Shown here: piece after piece, positions 1 to 13,300 of the stretch
How positions within the stretch are numbered: position 1 is the first letter of the stretch
Layout of the letters: each line of letters opens with the position of its first letter
DNA from: Acanthaster planci
Lineage: Eukaryota > Echinodermata > Asteroidea > Valvatida > Acanthasteridae
Direction of reading: 5' to 3'
DNA: 64,000 nucleotides
NCBI RefSeq assembly: GCF_001949145.1
Contig: NW_019091422.1
Span: 124,001-188,000 of the forward strand
Program-made: the position numbers and the translations under genes
The notes under the pieces: model-generated
What the model was told of the DNA's origin: nothing
The model's input: the letters and a program-made list of their open reading frames with translations, nothing else
Databases searched by the model: none

Positions 1-3000
1 AGAGAACCTGGACAAGCCCCTGACGGAATGGCTGCCCAACTTCTACGACACGCTACTCTCCACCTGGCACAAAGAGGTCGGTAGAGGTCAGGCAAGAGAA
101 GTTGATGATTTTTTCATCATTTGCAGGTTTTACATCTACTGTGATTTCAAGATAAGAAAACGTTTGCTCACAAGTAACAGCTGGTGAACAATGGCAGAGG
201 AATTCCTTCTTTATAATTTATTTGTAAAACTTGTTCTCAATTCAAAATGGTGACTCAGATTGACTTGCGATGACTTTTACAGCTTTGTCAACAAATTGGA
301 GTTTTTCTGTTAGCCAGCCAAACCAACATACATGTATTAGTTCGTTGGCAATGGCCAATCCTGACATGCTACCAGCCCTTCAAAAGGTTTACTAACAGTT
401 GACACTCGTTTCTCAATCGGAGTCAATAATTCTCATGCATTTTGTTGCACCTCGTTTAGATCAAGTGGTGCGAGCAGGTTTTCCCTGAGGCAGTGAGAGT
501 CGTGAGTGAGTTACTAACCCAAACACTGACTGGACTCCAACCATCCCTCCCCGCCTGCATGGACACAGCCCTGCAAGACAACACGTTGCCCAACTTGCTG
601 GAACTAAGACAGGTAATGATCAGTCGTTTCTTCCACTCCAACTTCCATCTATCAATATTGAACATTTTCCTGTTCACAAATTGAATGGCATATGTAGAAG
701 TGATCAGAAACTTCAAGTGTTCAAAAAGCACCTGTGCTTTTCATGCCACATTCAAGTGATAGTTTCATTATTTTTCTTTATCAACGAAATTTGTTTTTCC
801 AGATAGCAAACAGATTTACCAAGAACCTTGAGAGCGCAATTCAAGTATCAGTAGGTGGGAGGCAATTTCATGATTTTTTCTCTTCCCTTTTGTAATTATC
901 ACTCAGATATCTGTTCGTGGTGTGACGCACATCACACTGTTTTATAACTTACTGATCAAAACAACATGATTTTTGTGTCTTTTTTATGCCTTTTTACTTT
1001 GTAGTTTATTTTTACTGACGTGGCCCTTACTTTCAGCCATCAGGAAAAACCATTTTGAAAAATGTGAAATTTTAGGATATTATGCAGCTTTTTCTTTCTA
1101 CCGTATTCAACCAGGCTCCCCATCTGGCCGGCATTTTGAGGATTTAGTGAATGCCATCCATGCCCCTTATGTTCCTTATCTTTTGCAATACGGTCGGCTT
1201 GAGAAGGAATACCTGCTGCAAGAACTGAGCTGCACCCAAATGGTATGTTGAAAATTGTCAGGAGCCTATGTGGTTTTCAGTTAGAAACATGCCATTGGAC
1301 ATCATGGTTGGGACTGCCACAGTTGTGAAACTTTTCAGTTGGATTTTGTCACGTACTTCATAGTTGTCTGAAAAGTAACGCTTATCACTGCTCCCTTAAA
1401 AATCGAGCCCCGAAATGATTGAAAGTTTGATCTATTTTTCTTTCCAGGAAAGACGAGACCTGATAGACTGTGCCCAGTTATTGTCTGACTCTGTTGGCAA
1501 ACTATTCAAAAATGCTCATGAAGTGAGTTCATCAAACACGTAAATAACACTCTGTGTTTTAAAATTGGACAATTTTCAGAGTCCTGAAAAGATAGGTATG
1601 TAAATTTTTTGTTGGAAATTGCGGTCCATGTGGGCCAGTTTCAGAGTTTTTTGATCTGTTAAGAATTCTGAGATTGCACATCCCTGTAGGCAGTGGAGAG
1701 GTGTATGGGCTTGACTGATGGCTGCGGCATTGTTGGACTGCTAGATGCTTTGAAGGTGAGTAATGAAATCTGGAATTGGTGCCTGGTTTTTGGATATCTA
1801 GTCGTCAAAGTGTTTGAATTGGGTTCCAAGTACAGAGCTGTCGAAATGTAAAGCACAACTTCTGTTAAAGGACAATCTCTCTGTGTCCATAGGCAAGACA
1901 CTTTGCCACAATCACTTTCCCAAACCAGAAGAGTTCCAGGCACATGTTATATTGAAGTGATGTGAGCTCAGCTGATCACAGTCAAAAGGTTTTTCTGTCA
2001 CGGTTTTTATTTACCCTCCAGAGAGTTCTGATGATTCCAGGAATGCTTATAAGCATATCCGTCAGTGGTAACAATATTTCGTAAAGTACTGTGATTTTGT
2101 TTTTGTTTGTTAACTTACAGGCATTGTTCCAGAACTACTGTCAGAAGTTCCACTCTGCGCTCGACACGCTGCATGTGGTGGGCGGACTGGATAGCACAGC
2201 GCCCTCCCAGGCTGAACTGGGAGAGGACTGGAGCAAATTCCAGCATGCGCTCAAGATTATTCAGACATGCGGTACCGTTACGCAAGCAATGAAAATAAGA
2301 TTAACATCAGCAGCTGATTGGCCAGTTTAAAATTGGTTGCCCTCGATAAATCAATTTTTTTCATTGTTGAAAGAGGTTCAGTAGACACGAAAGATACATC
2401 TGCTGGATTTGTCTGTTCAGATGAAAATAAGTATCAATCAATATGACGTTTATTTCCATATTGGTGATTATCAGGAAAAGCAAACCATAACAGTACAAAT
2501 ATATAAATGAACTTTATATATAAGTTTGGAAGGGAAAAAATTGGGTGATGTTCCATCAATTTAATTGAATTATTTTGGGGATTTTCTTTTTCGTTTTTGC
2601 AGGTGAACTCCTGCTTCAGAGTGAGGAGTTTGAGCTGCAGCTGATTGGCTCAATTTTGAATACAGCAACCAATCATGTCGCCGAGGCATTCTCACCAAGT
2701 AGGATTACCAACCTCAATCTCACGTAAGAAGAATGCCAACTAGACATGTCCATCTATCGTGTAGAACGTCCTTCTTAGTCGTATACTCACTTTCAACTTG
2801 TCACATTTTTTCAGTATCTGTTTAATCTAAGATATTTCCTTCCCATCTAGCCCACTTTCTGGTAATCCGTTCAAGGAGTATAACTACTTGGTTGTAGAGG
2901 ATCCCGTACAGCATGCAGCGTTCGTGGATCTCGTCGTCAAACTCAAACAAGGTCAGAGAAGTCACCTAGTAAGAAAATATTGTAGGGCTTTGCCTTCCAT

Positions 3001-5084
3001 GACCAAATGTCGAAGGGCCGTTGAGATTGGAACCGTTCTTAGCAAATACAGGGATAAGCAAGATCAGGTCAGAACCAGTCATGATCAGCGCACATCACCT
3101 CACATTAATTTTAGCGCTAATTGCTTGATAAATTTGCTTACCATTTTTAGAAAACTGGCTGCAGTTCTCCCACTGGAAGCTATTAAATATCTTTTCAGGA
3201 AGAAAATCAATAGCAGAAATTGGAATAAAACACACGCATGTACTGGGAAAATTGGTTCAGCTTTTGCTTCTTGTCAACAGATGAGGTGTCTCTAATGAAA
3301 GAGGTCACAGACAACATGCAGAAGGTCAACGAGCATGCTCACAAGTTCACGTTCAGCATTGTCTTCCATCAGTTGGAGGCCCAGCTGATGCAGATATCCA
3401 ATATGGAGGTAAACAAGTCAGGATACAAGACTTAGAATGTGAACAAATTGCCTCATAATTGGCCAGTGGACCTAAGTTTTTCAGAAGAGCAAGGGAGATT
3501 TTATGGACAATAAAATGCTGGAGAGCTTATAGAGATTGAACTAAGTTCTTTCATTTACTGTGCATTGATCATTTCTCCAGGTTTGGACAGCAGAGGGTGG
3601 CATGCTAGCTGCCGAACTTCCAGAGTACAGTCTGTCTCCTCTGGAATACATCACCAAGGTAACAAAGTATTCAATTTTCACCTGTCCTGAGAAATATATT
3701 TCAGCTCCCAGGTTTTCCCCACATTTGGTAGATTATCCGAATTTTACCCCTGCTCATTCTTCATGCCAAAATTCTCTCACCTTCCAGATCGGGCAATATT
3801 TGATGACCCTTCCACAGCAACTGGAACCCTTTACGTCCCAGGAGCATCCCAGCCTAGAGAAGGCCCTGGAGACAGGCAAGCTACCCTTCCCTCCAGAAAC
3901 AGGTAACAGAAGGAAGAATACATCATTCCGTATTACCCCTGGCCATCAGGCTTATAACGACTTTGGCGTTGAAGCCGCATATGCAAGACAAAGACAGTTC
4001 TCTGTCATGTAATCAGAAGAGGACGGCAAGCAAATTTGTTTGGTCCATTGCATTGATCAATCGTCCAATCAATCAATTCTTCTCACAGGCTCGGCCACAC
4101 CAGATCACCTGGCCGATTATTGGCTGGGAGCCATTGCCCGGGGAACCATGCACACCTACGTGGAAGCCATCTTGAAGATCACAGAGCTCACACCGAACGC
4201 AACAAGGCAGCTGGCAACAGACATAAGTAAGGGTTGAAATCCTCACAAGTAACCTAAAACAGGAACAGCCCTCAAGATAGAAACACATCCAACAATCTTC
4301 CTGATCTTGGACAGACATTTCCCCCAAGCTGATATTTGTTGTATTTGAATCTGCTACTCACAAAAATATCTTTACTTTCAACTTGGACCGCTTGGACCTG
4401 GGCCCAATTTCACGGCGCTGCTTGCCACAGAATTCCGCGCTTACTGTCTCCATTCTGCGTTAACCGCGCAAGCAGAAAAATTCCCTCTTAAGCACAGAAT
4501 TCTTAGTTGCAGGATGTATGCATGCGCACAAGCCAAAATTCCACGCTAACCTTTAAAATACTTTTGCCGCAAGCACAGAATTTTCTGCTATGGTAAGCGC
4601 CAATTTTTCACTTGCAGTAAGCAGCCCCTTGAAATTGGGCCCTGAACAAGACCTTCAACTGAGACCAAAATTTTGCAAGTCCGATGGACACCCTTTCATC
4701 TATTTTGACTCCTGAGACACCCACTAACTTCTTTTCTGTTTTGTTTCAGACTATCTGTGTAATGTATTGGATGCTTTGGGTATTCATGCATCTGAATCTC
4801 TGAGGAACATTGAGACTCTGTTGAAATTACCACTCTCACAGTGAGTATCGTCTTCACCCCTCATCCCAATTACGAATGAGCAGGGCCTTTTTACCCAATT
4901 GAGAATTTTTAATGCTGCCTATGTAGCGGGCTGTGTTATTTGGCACTCAAACCATTAAATAAGCAAAGTGGTTTGTTCAACTTTCAAAAATGTTTTTATT
5001 TCCAGGTACGGGGAGACAAGAGGGACGATGCCCGATCGGTTTGTTCACATCATTGGATCCATCAGGAGTGCGCATGAAACTTAG
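1..5084 (+). CDS. COG7: Conserved oligomeric Golgi complex subunit 7 (C-terminal two thirds, 15 exons)
   Basis: Exons: 1-76 (frame from base 2), 460-612, 803-854, 1115-1242, 1448-1522, 1690-1755, 2121-2271, 2603-2723, 2851-2951, 3281-3408, 3581-3658, 3788-3902, 4089-4226, 4750-4840, 5006-5084 (stop TAG 5082-5084). All junctions are GT-AG and every phase matches, giving 516 codons; the human protein is about 770 residues, so the N-terminus lies outside the window. The last 200 residues follow vertebrate COG7 closely: [74 protein letters not shown]7 is a lobe-B subunit of the eight-subunit COG tether, which acts on the cytosolic face of the Golgi in retrograde intra-Golgi vesicle traffic and so keeps glycosylation enzymes in place. 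The first exon's donor (GTCGGT) is weak, and the exon 3 donor at 855 was chosen over the stronger-looking one at 851 because only it keeps the frame. The gene is convergent with ATP6AP2. Confidence 0.95.
4400..4642. mobile_element. MITE-like element with GGGCCCAATTTC inverted ends (COG7 intron)
   Basis: The left end reads GGGCCCAATTTCACGGCGCTGCTT and the right end, reverse-complemented, GGGCCCAATTTCAAGGGGCTGCTT: 24-bp inverted repeats with few mismatches, 243 bp overall. The interior is built from degenerate copies of a motif like AAGCACAGAATTC. It has no coding capacity. I see no convincing target duplication. It lies in the COG7 intron between the exons ending at 4226 and starting at 4750. 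Confidence 0.8.
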
Positions 5085-7313
5085 CCAGTGGCGGTTCGTC
5101 CAATCCTCAGTCTTCAAAGACACATTGCTCCTGATAGCTTTCTGGTTTGGAAGCAATGGAAAATAAAACGATTAATGCAGACATGCAGTACCGTGCCAAA
5201 AATCAGGAAGCAGATGTGCCACGGTTTACATGAAGCTGCGGGGTTTCTTTTTGGGGGGGGGTGTGGGCCCGGGGAATTTTTTGTTCGCTTTTGTTTTCTA
5301 TCAGGATTAAGAAAAACAGGTGAAGTAACGTCAACCATTGGATCATTGTATTTTTTCCCTTCTAATTAATTTTTTGCACGAGAATTCGATTTACTGTAAA
5401 TTGCTTTTTGTATATATCAGGCCTTACGATAACCGGAGACTAATGTACATAGTTTTTATTTCCTATTTTTAGATACGCTTTAGGCAACTTCCAATTTGTC
5501 AGTTGCGTGGGTAAAATATTTCGGTTGTCATACAACAGAGTAAGTCCATCCAAACTCAAAAACTTTTCTCATATTTTCACAAAGAAAAGGTCGACACTGA
5601 AGGCACAAACATAAGGAAACACACGAGAGACATTTATTGTATTTGTACAAAAATTAACAGCGATCATATACAACACTGACATACACATGTTCAATGCAAT
5701 TAAATTTGGAAAATTTACTTTCAGACGAAATAAAAAAACCCAGACAGAAATAACCTTCCTGTTACTCGAAATCTCTGTCACAATTATTCGTGACAAAACC
5801 ATAAAATCTTCTGCTTTGTGACAGAGTTAATGGAACCATTTTCCATTCAGCGCTAAATTGCAAGGAAATAAAAAGGTCCGTAAATTTCAGAACCGATTGC
5901 CGACACCATGACGACATGTACGTCTTATGCACTTCGTCCACAACAATTCCGTCTATCTACCTGCCAACCTTTTATCTTTTTAGCTCTTTTAACACCCGCT
6001 GGGATTTGATGGTGCGGAATCAAATTGTCACCGCGACGACTGACGATGAGTTTTTCCTGCGGGAAATTGCCGCAGTGAGGTTACATGGCAACTGATGACG
6101 TCTTGGTCCAGTCATTGTTGGCGTATCACAATCGTCGACGCCAGTTCATACACTTCACAAAGACAAGCCATTGTAAAAACGTATCGCCGCTTTTCGTCTT
6201 ACTTCTTGAAACCAACTTTCTTCGACGTGTTCCTCGTCGACAGAGAGAACAGAATTTCACCAATGTACATGTATATCAAATTACACGACTCCTGTCAGAG
6301 CCGACTTCATCGTCAAGAGTTGGCTGGCTTGATTCGTAAATTTTCAGGTTTATCGATAACGGCGTTTAAAAGCACAGGTTTCCTGTTAATTATTACTTTA
6401 ATATCAGTAATATTCACACTATCTTTCAGAAAATTTAACATGTGCGCTCTGTATTTAAATGAACGTCAGTTGACATTTTCCAAAGTGTAAATTTGGACTC
6501 GCCACAATCTACCTTTATCTTAGAAAGTCAATAAAGTTGATTGTATATTTCCCCGATAATTTTGTCTCGATATAATTTGCACTAATACAGTTACAATTTT
6601 TCCCAACACCACTTGGGTAAAAATTGCATATTACATATTTTCTTTTGTTAACACCAATAAATACACATACATGTATACTTATACAGTACTTGCTACATAG
6701 AGGGGAAATTATACACCGAATCGAAATAATTTTCTTTGAGTTGCACTTCTTGTCTAAATGTTGAAAACTAAAAGCAAAAACTGCGAACTACTTGACTATT
6801 TCTAATCCAAGACTAAACAGTTCCTCGTTACTTAACGGGAGACACGATGAAATTAATTCCGAGTATAATCACAATTGATTTCATTTCAAACTGACGTAAG
6901 TTCTGTCAGAGAGCACATCTGTACTCGACTCGGACAATTTTGTATCTTACTCGTGATTTTCTATGGAAGTTGTTTTGTATGCACCTGTAGATCAATATTT
7001 CATATCAGATTTTGTGCCCTTGTCATGTTTTTTCATTGTTCTCACCCTAATCAGTTACATTCTTTATAAAATGGCTTTGTAGGAGCAGATGTGGACATCT
7101 GCAATGCTTATCCGTAAAAACAAGACGGCCATTTCTGACAAATAAATAAACTGAAAAGTAGTCGCAACAAAACCAATTTATCTGTTGGCTTGTTCAGAAG
7201 GGATATTAAGAAATCAAAGGTCATGTTGAGGGATATGATTTAATTAGAAATGGAATGATTACGACAGAGGATTACAACTTTCAGCAAGATCAGCTTAAAC
7301 CGGGGACTATATG
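5085..7313. other. Tail-to-tail intergenic region / 3' UTRs of COG7 and ATP6AP2
   Basis: No supported gene. A poly(A)-signal hexamer AATAAA lies at 5162-5167, 78 bases after the COG7 stop. For the minus-strand gene, an ATTAAA-type signal is read at 7239-7244, about 70 bases past its stop. Other AATAAA copies on the + strand occur further right (for example near 5867 and 6524), so UTR ends cannot be fixed and the two transcripts could overlap. A run of nine G lies at 5253-5261. Two overlapping open frames at 6085-6490 resemble nothing I recognise. Confidence 0.6.
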
Positions 7314-10300
7314 CTAATCAATCTTCATCCTCTGACTTGTCATCCGGTAGATGATTGTATCTCCGGGATCGAGATACCAAAGAGCGTAGCTCACTGCATA
7401 GATGGCTAGAGCGAGGAGGATGCCCATCCATAAGACGATGTTAAAAATGACAGGGTAGGTCTCATCGTAGGGCGTGGCTTTGTTCCCAATCGTCTCCGAC
7501 GGTGGGGGACTGGTCGCAACAGCCTGAAGATTATCAGATGAAAAAAAAAACTTTTGCATTTGAGATCGTGCAAACCAGATAAAATAGAGGGTTCTGGGCC
7601 AGAACGCAGCTAAGCCCTTACACTATGGCTATAAGTACATGCACATGGGAATACGCAGGCAAACTCCAGTCACTGTTCTTAATGTTGCGATGTACACGTT
7701 ACAATACACGTTTTAACTCACTGAACACGGGCGTTTCACAACAGTGGGCCCCCAAGAGTTTGGAACGCACTGGCCAATCACAATGAGCTAAATCTGTCGA
7801 CCCAATGCGCATTTGGGTCGGCAGATTTCGCGCATTGTGATTGGCCAACGCGTTGCAAACTCTTGGAGGCACACTATTGTGAATCGCCCGTATTTTTGGA
7901 GAGTCCTAAGCGGGCATGTCTGCTTAGTATCGACAGTCATGCTTAGCGGTAACAGGCTACTAACTAAAATTTGATTTGGTGCACATCTATGTCACTGATT
8001 CCTATAGTTTATTTTTGCTCGGCAACAAAATTTCCTGTGCAACTTTTTTTCAGGTTGGCAACTGCATGGAACTAAGCTCACGTCGAGATGTGTCACATGA
8101 AAAAATGCACAAGACGAATCAGGAATACAGAGGAGCAAATATAAATTCTGCTTAAAGTCATTTCACAAGGGGAGAAATCCAAGTCCTATGACAAATCATC
8201 CCTGGAGTCTTTGAGGCAATATTTTTGCTCTTACGAGTAGAGATCTGCTCTGTCTACTGACGAACGGTTCCTGATGTGGCGTCATCACTTCTATAAGCAA
8301 ATCACCGTCATATAGGCTGGCCATTTCGCTGGAAAACTGAAGCACAGAGGGGAGAAACATGATCAAATATTAACAAATCGTTGGGGTTGTACTTCCTAAG
8401 GTTACTGTATTTCCCTAAAGACCATACATGACGCATACCGGGTGTGTATACGCATACCGGGAAATTGGGTAAGAAATGGGGTTAGAGGATTTTGAGCGAC
8501 ACTTAAGTAAATATCACTGCAAATATTATTTTGTTGCTACTGCAAGTTTGCTGTGCACCATAAACAGGTCCACTGGGAATGCCAAGGCGGTTAAGTTACG
8601 TGCAATCGTTTCATGAGATGTTATCCAATATGTGACACTGACCACTATAGCCGTCGAAGAAAATAGATTACAACAGCGCTTATACATGCTTGTCGCTTGA
8701 AAAAAAATAACACATTTCAAATTCTGCAGCTCAAATAAAATTGGAACAAGAATCGTTCCTCTTTAATTCCTTCCCCAATTTCAGGGCTATCCGGTAATAA
8801 AATCGTGCAAGCGTGTGACTGGACGGTGAAGAAAACATTCCGCGGTTGTCCTCAAAATGTCACAGGTTTTAATTTCAACTCGGCTGCCTCGAGCCGAGTT
8901 GAACGTTCCACACACAGCCAAATAACCAGTCTGCCAAGCTAACAACATCGATTCCGAAGAGCAGTCGATTACTGCACGGCAAAAAAATAGCCCCTGAGGA
9001 TCGCTAGTACTTCAAAATAAACCGATTTTATCAATTTACAGCTTAAATGTATGATGGTAATCCGCACGGCGGAAACTCAAAATGATAAGCAAACTACTAC
9101 AAGCTATGCGAAGGAATGTTCACAGAAATATCCAATAAATTTCTCTTCGGACCAAGGAGCGGAGCTGTTTTCACTTTCGTCAGTCTTCCCGCTGTTTATT
9201 TTATTAAAAAGTTAAAAGGCATAACCGCATCGTGACGATACTGACATACCATCATCCGGCACAATTCCGAGGTGCACTGTTGGGAGAACAGATATAATTA
9301 GGTAGCCGTGTATCGTGCGTGGCGGATTATTTCTCAGCGTACCCTCTTCAAGGCTCGTGTAGTACCACTAATTGTCTTTTCTGTTTAATGAAAAACTAAT
9401 TAAGGTAATGCCGCTTGTGAAACAAGGGCCATGTACACGCTGGCAGTAATGGTAATTGTGGGAAAACACGTGCATAGTTGTTTAAACCATCGCGGTGCAT
9501 GTCTGAAACTGGCTGCGGTACCGACTGGTCTTACTTTTGTGCTTTTCAATCAGTGAGTAATTGCGAATTTTATATACCAGGTAAGATATGGGACGGACGG
9601 GTACCTCCCTTACATGTCCAATCCCTATACACACTCTAGACTATGTTACCAAACACATCCCCCTAGAAGTCTGTAAAGAATTCCTAAGATTCCGATCAAA
9701 CAATGACCAACACAAAGGCACGGGGGGGGGTTCTCTCCGTCCCATATCTCGCTTCAAATGGAATTTTACTTTCTATGAAGGCACCCTGTGAGAATAGCAG
9801 CGCTTTACGGGTTTCATCTTCGCGAAAGTATCACTTACACAGGTATTTATGACTCGATTCAAACGGTAGAAGCAATTTCATTGCAGATCGTCTTGAGAGA
9901 GGCTTCATGACAAATCTCATGAGTATCGAGCCATGCCAGGATGTCAAAATCGTATACGGGAACAACTGGTTATAGGCCTACGTGATAATTACCATCACAC
10001 CTTTTGCAGTGAATAGACACGCAATGCAGTAGAAGGCTTGATGAACATGAGTATTGGTCTGTGTCTCTTGTAGGGGCACGAGGGGAGGGGCGGAGCTAAA
10101 TGGTAACATGTATCCCTGAAGTTAATGCGTGGTGCTTTCCATGAGGTGAAATTTTGTTTCAGTCGGCAATTTTCTGGGACAGCGTCAATTCAGTGCATTT
10201 TAGCAGGCAAAATATGGCCAACTCATAACATCGACCTCCCTGTTTTGTTGTACATAATTAGAAATGTCTAGTCTATGAACAAATTCGACCAACTTCAGCA

Positions 10301-13300
10301 CACTTGCCCTAGACGTAACGCTTGGTAGAGACAGATATATTCAATAATAATGCAAAATAATTACTAGGACATCCGTGAATGATTTCGTCGTAAATAGCTA
10401 TTAAGACAAAATTCATAATCACTTCCATGTTAAATGGAAAGCAAAACTGCGACCTATTTGGTCGTGGACTTCAAATTACCCATCCTCAGAGAAGCTCTAC
10501 ATGCATTCCGAATTTCAATGGCATAAAAATGAGGAAAAAGTGCTAAAGCATTAGTGATTTATTTTCTAATTTTGACATCGATCGGTGACGTCAATGGTTC
10601 ACCACGGCAACCGCACTGCCTGGTTACCGATGTGAGAATGTCTGATTTAGCGCTCAGAGGGAGATGACACGGCATTCCGGCAGGTTCACGTTGTGTGGAT
10701 GCTACGTTGGGAATGAAAACACCATGAAGAACACATACATGTGTAACGACTTCAATGTCTTTGTTTAGCTGACGAGCGAAACCAACAGTAAATAAGAAGA
10801 TGTTTGAGTCGCTTTTCAATTCGTTGATGTCTTAACGCCACATGAAATGTTAACGTCATATAAAATGTGTGAGCAGTTTCGACTTGCACTCGACATAAAC
10901 AAGAAAATCACATTTAGAAATGAAAACAAACTTGTCATGCAGTGGAAACAAAGTCTGAGTTCGATCGATCAAAAAGAAAAGCAAAGCAATAAACGGGTAA
11001 AAATTCAAAAAAAGAAATGCAATGCAGTTGTCCCAGCTTTTAATTTTTAGCACAACACGGCAGGTGGATAAGTTACCTTACCCCTTTCTGGAAAGTCGGA
11101 CAAAAAGCACCACAGCCTTTTACCATCCTCAAAATCCCCTGGAACACACATGAGCGCCTTAATTTCACAATGGGACTACACAAAGGTTTGCTTTTTTTGT
11201 ATATTTACACACGTTTGGTTCAGCAAATTAGGAAAGGACGGCGCACTGAAGATGACATATGAGACTCGCATATAGCATCGATTGTGGTGTTTATTATTTC
11301 TGCGCAGTATATATTGATAAAATGCGTGACCGAGACATTACGGCAAAACGCGCCGAATTCTTGATAACGAGTTCGGGGGAAACGATCGGGCGACCGCCGG
11401 CAGGAGCGAAAACTGAGCACACAGAAGGAAAGGTTGGCTGAGTGGAAAAGAGAAAAAGACGTGCGTAGGGCAGACGTACGTATCCTGCATGCGCCTCGTC
11501 CAGAGCGAGAGGTCTCGCGTCGATTCACCTGCTCAAGAAAGTATCGTGATACGAAAGCATGGTCTTCACATGTACCGCGTTTCGCTCACGGCGCCTGGAG
11601 GTATCCCCTGTCAGGCCTATCATAACTGACTTTCGATAATAGAGCGTATCGTGGTCTGGAAATAACATTATATTGGAGTTCAGCGCCACGGCTGCTGATG
11701 ACGTTCACAGACACCGGCAATCCAGCCAAGCATTTTATAATTCTTGGAACTATAAATAACTCTCGACAAGACCCTCGACCTTGAACATTACAGCACCACC
11801 ATCAGGAGGTGCGTTTACGATATAACCCGAAAGCACAGATCGTCGTCACTCGGATTCTTGCCAAGACCTCCCAGCCAACCCTCCTTGACACGAAGGTTCC
11901 CATTTGACAAGATCATACTTTTCTATACATCGGTGTTCCTATGTCAATAACCAGAAATCCTCTAAGTTTTATAACATTACTGGGTAGCATTTACTGCCCA
12001 AACGACATTGAAACTTTTCTTACACTTTGCAGATAAGAAAACCTTTATAATTCTAAAGAAACGATGTTCATTCTTTATTAAAAACCTGTCTGCAGAAATT
12101 ACACTGCTCACCTTTAGTAAAAGCTGTACAGGCGAACAATCAAAGTGACCAATATCATTAAAACAGTTCGTGAGATCGAGGGAACACAACTCAACTTCTA
12201 ATGGTAAAACTTCGACAAGACAGAGTACCAAACCGCACATAACTACATTTTTGCGCCGTGGGCTGTCTGCGACCAAAGATGGCGTCGCCACGTGTCACCG
12301 AATGACAGATTCATTTTCCAGTTGTATCAATTCCTGCTGGTCGCATTTCGAAGTTGAGGAGAAAAAATGGTTTGTGCTTCTCCCCAAAGACAGGGTTAGG
12401 GACAGGAAGACTCGAGTCACGAGCTCGACTAAGGCAGACGAGAGGGCCTACGTGACTGGATATAGGGCGCGAGATATGATATCTGTTGATGACTTGTATT
12501 AGGTCACCGGGGTCATACAATACTCGAATATCCAGCATAAAGATAGAAACGGGTAGAAAGCAGCCGGGTTGGACCACCATGCGAAGACAGTTAACTCATT
12601 TTCGAGGCATATGGGCCGATAAGGGAGACAGGCTTCCTAGAAACTGAGGACTATGATGGGGGTTTAGAAATGTCAAGATTCGGATATGAACGCGAGTGAA
12701 GTCTTGCAGAGTTCCGGACCTTGTTCATGTATGATAGTACTTTTTTACGCCTTACGAGCTACTGTTACCCAGAATGTTTACAGCGAACATAAAATGTGGA
12801 TAACTAATGTCATTGATCTTTGGACTTAAGGTAGAGTATCTTCATCATCTTATTGTGTATAGTCCAGAGAAACTACACTTGAATTGCTCCAGAAAAACAT
12901 TTAGCGACGGGGTTTGTCCACACATTGAATCTGATGCTGATTGGATAGGCAGATGGTGTGAAAAGGTTGCAGTCGTTTGTTGGAGTTGTAAAAGCTTCGA
13001 CAGAAATCCAAGTACCTCTTAGTTGCAAACAAGAGAACCAATTGCATAATCAGACTACTATATAAAGCCAAGTTTAACTCGTGAATTTGACACACGACAT
13101 TCAAAGCACTTCTACGAATATCTACCAGCAATATCAAGATGTTTTCTCCTCGGACTTACATTAAAATTAAAAGAATGTAGTCTCTACTTCTAGAATGTTC
13201 TTGAACAGGTTGCGGAAAGAAGCTGTCTCATGAGGACATTTACCAGTGTAGTATAAAACCCAAATGCCAACCTTTACCCCTGCCATTTCTTAAGAATCAC

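Noticed and set aside
851-854. Alternative COG7 exon 3 donor at 851 (GTAGGT)
   Set aside because: It looks stronger than the donor at 855 but would break the frame into the next exon, which must start in phase 1.
6085-6490. Overlapping + strand open frames between COG7 and ATP6AP2
   Set aside because: There is no family resemblance, no splice context and no clear promoter; the sequence is where two 3' UTRs are expected.
11435-11527. tRNA-like A box (TGGCTGAGTGG) and B-box-like TCGATTC
   Set aside because: The spacing is too long, the acceptor and T stems do not pair and there is no cloverleaf. At most it is a decayed tRNA-derived repeat.
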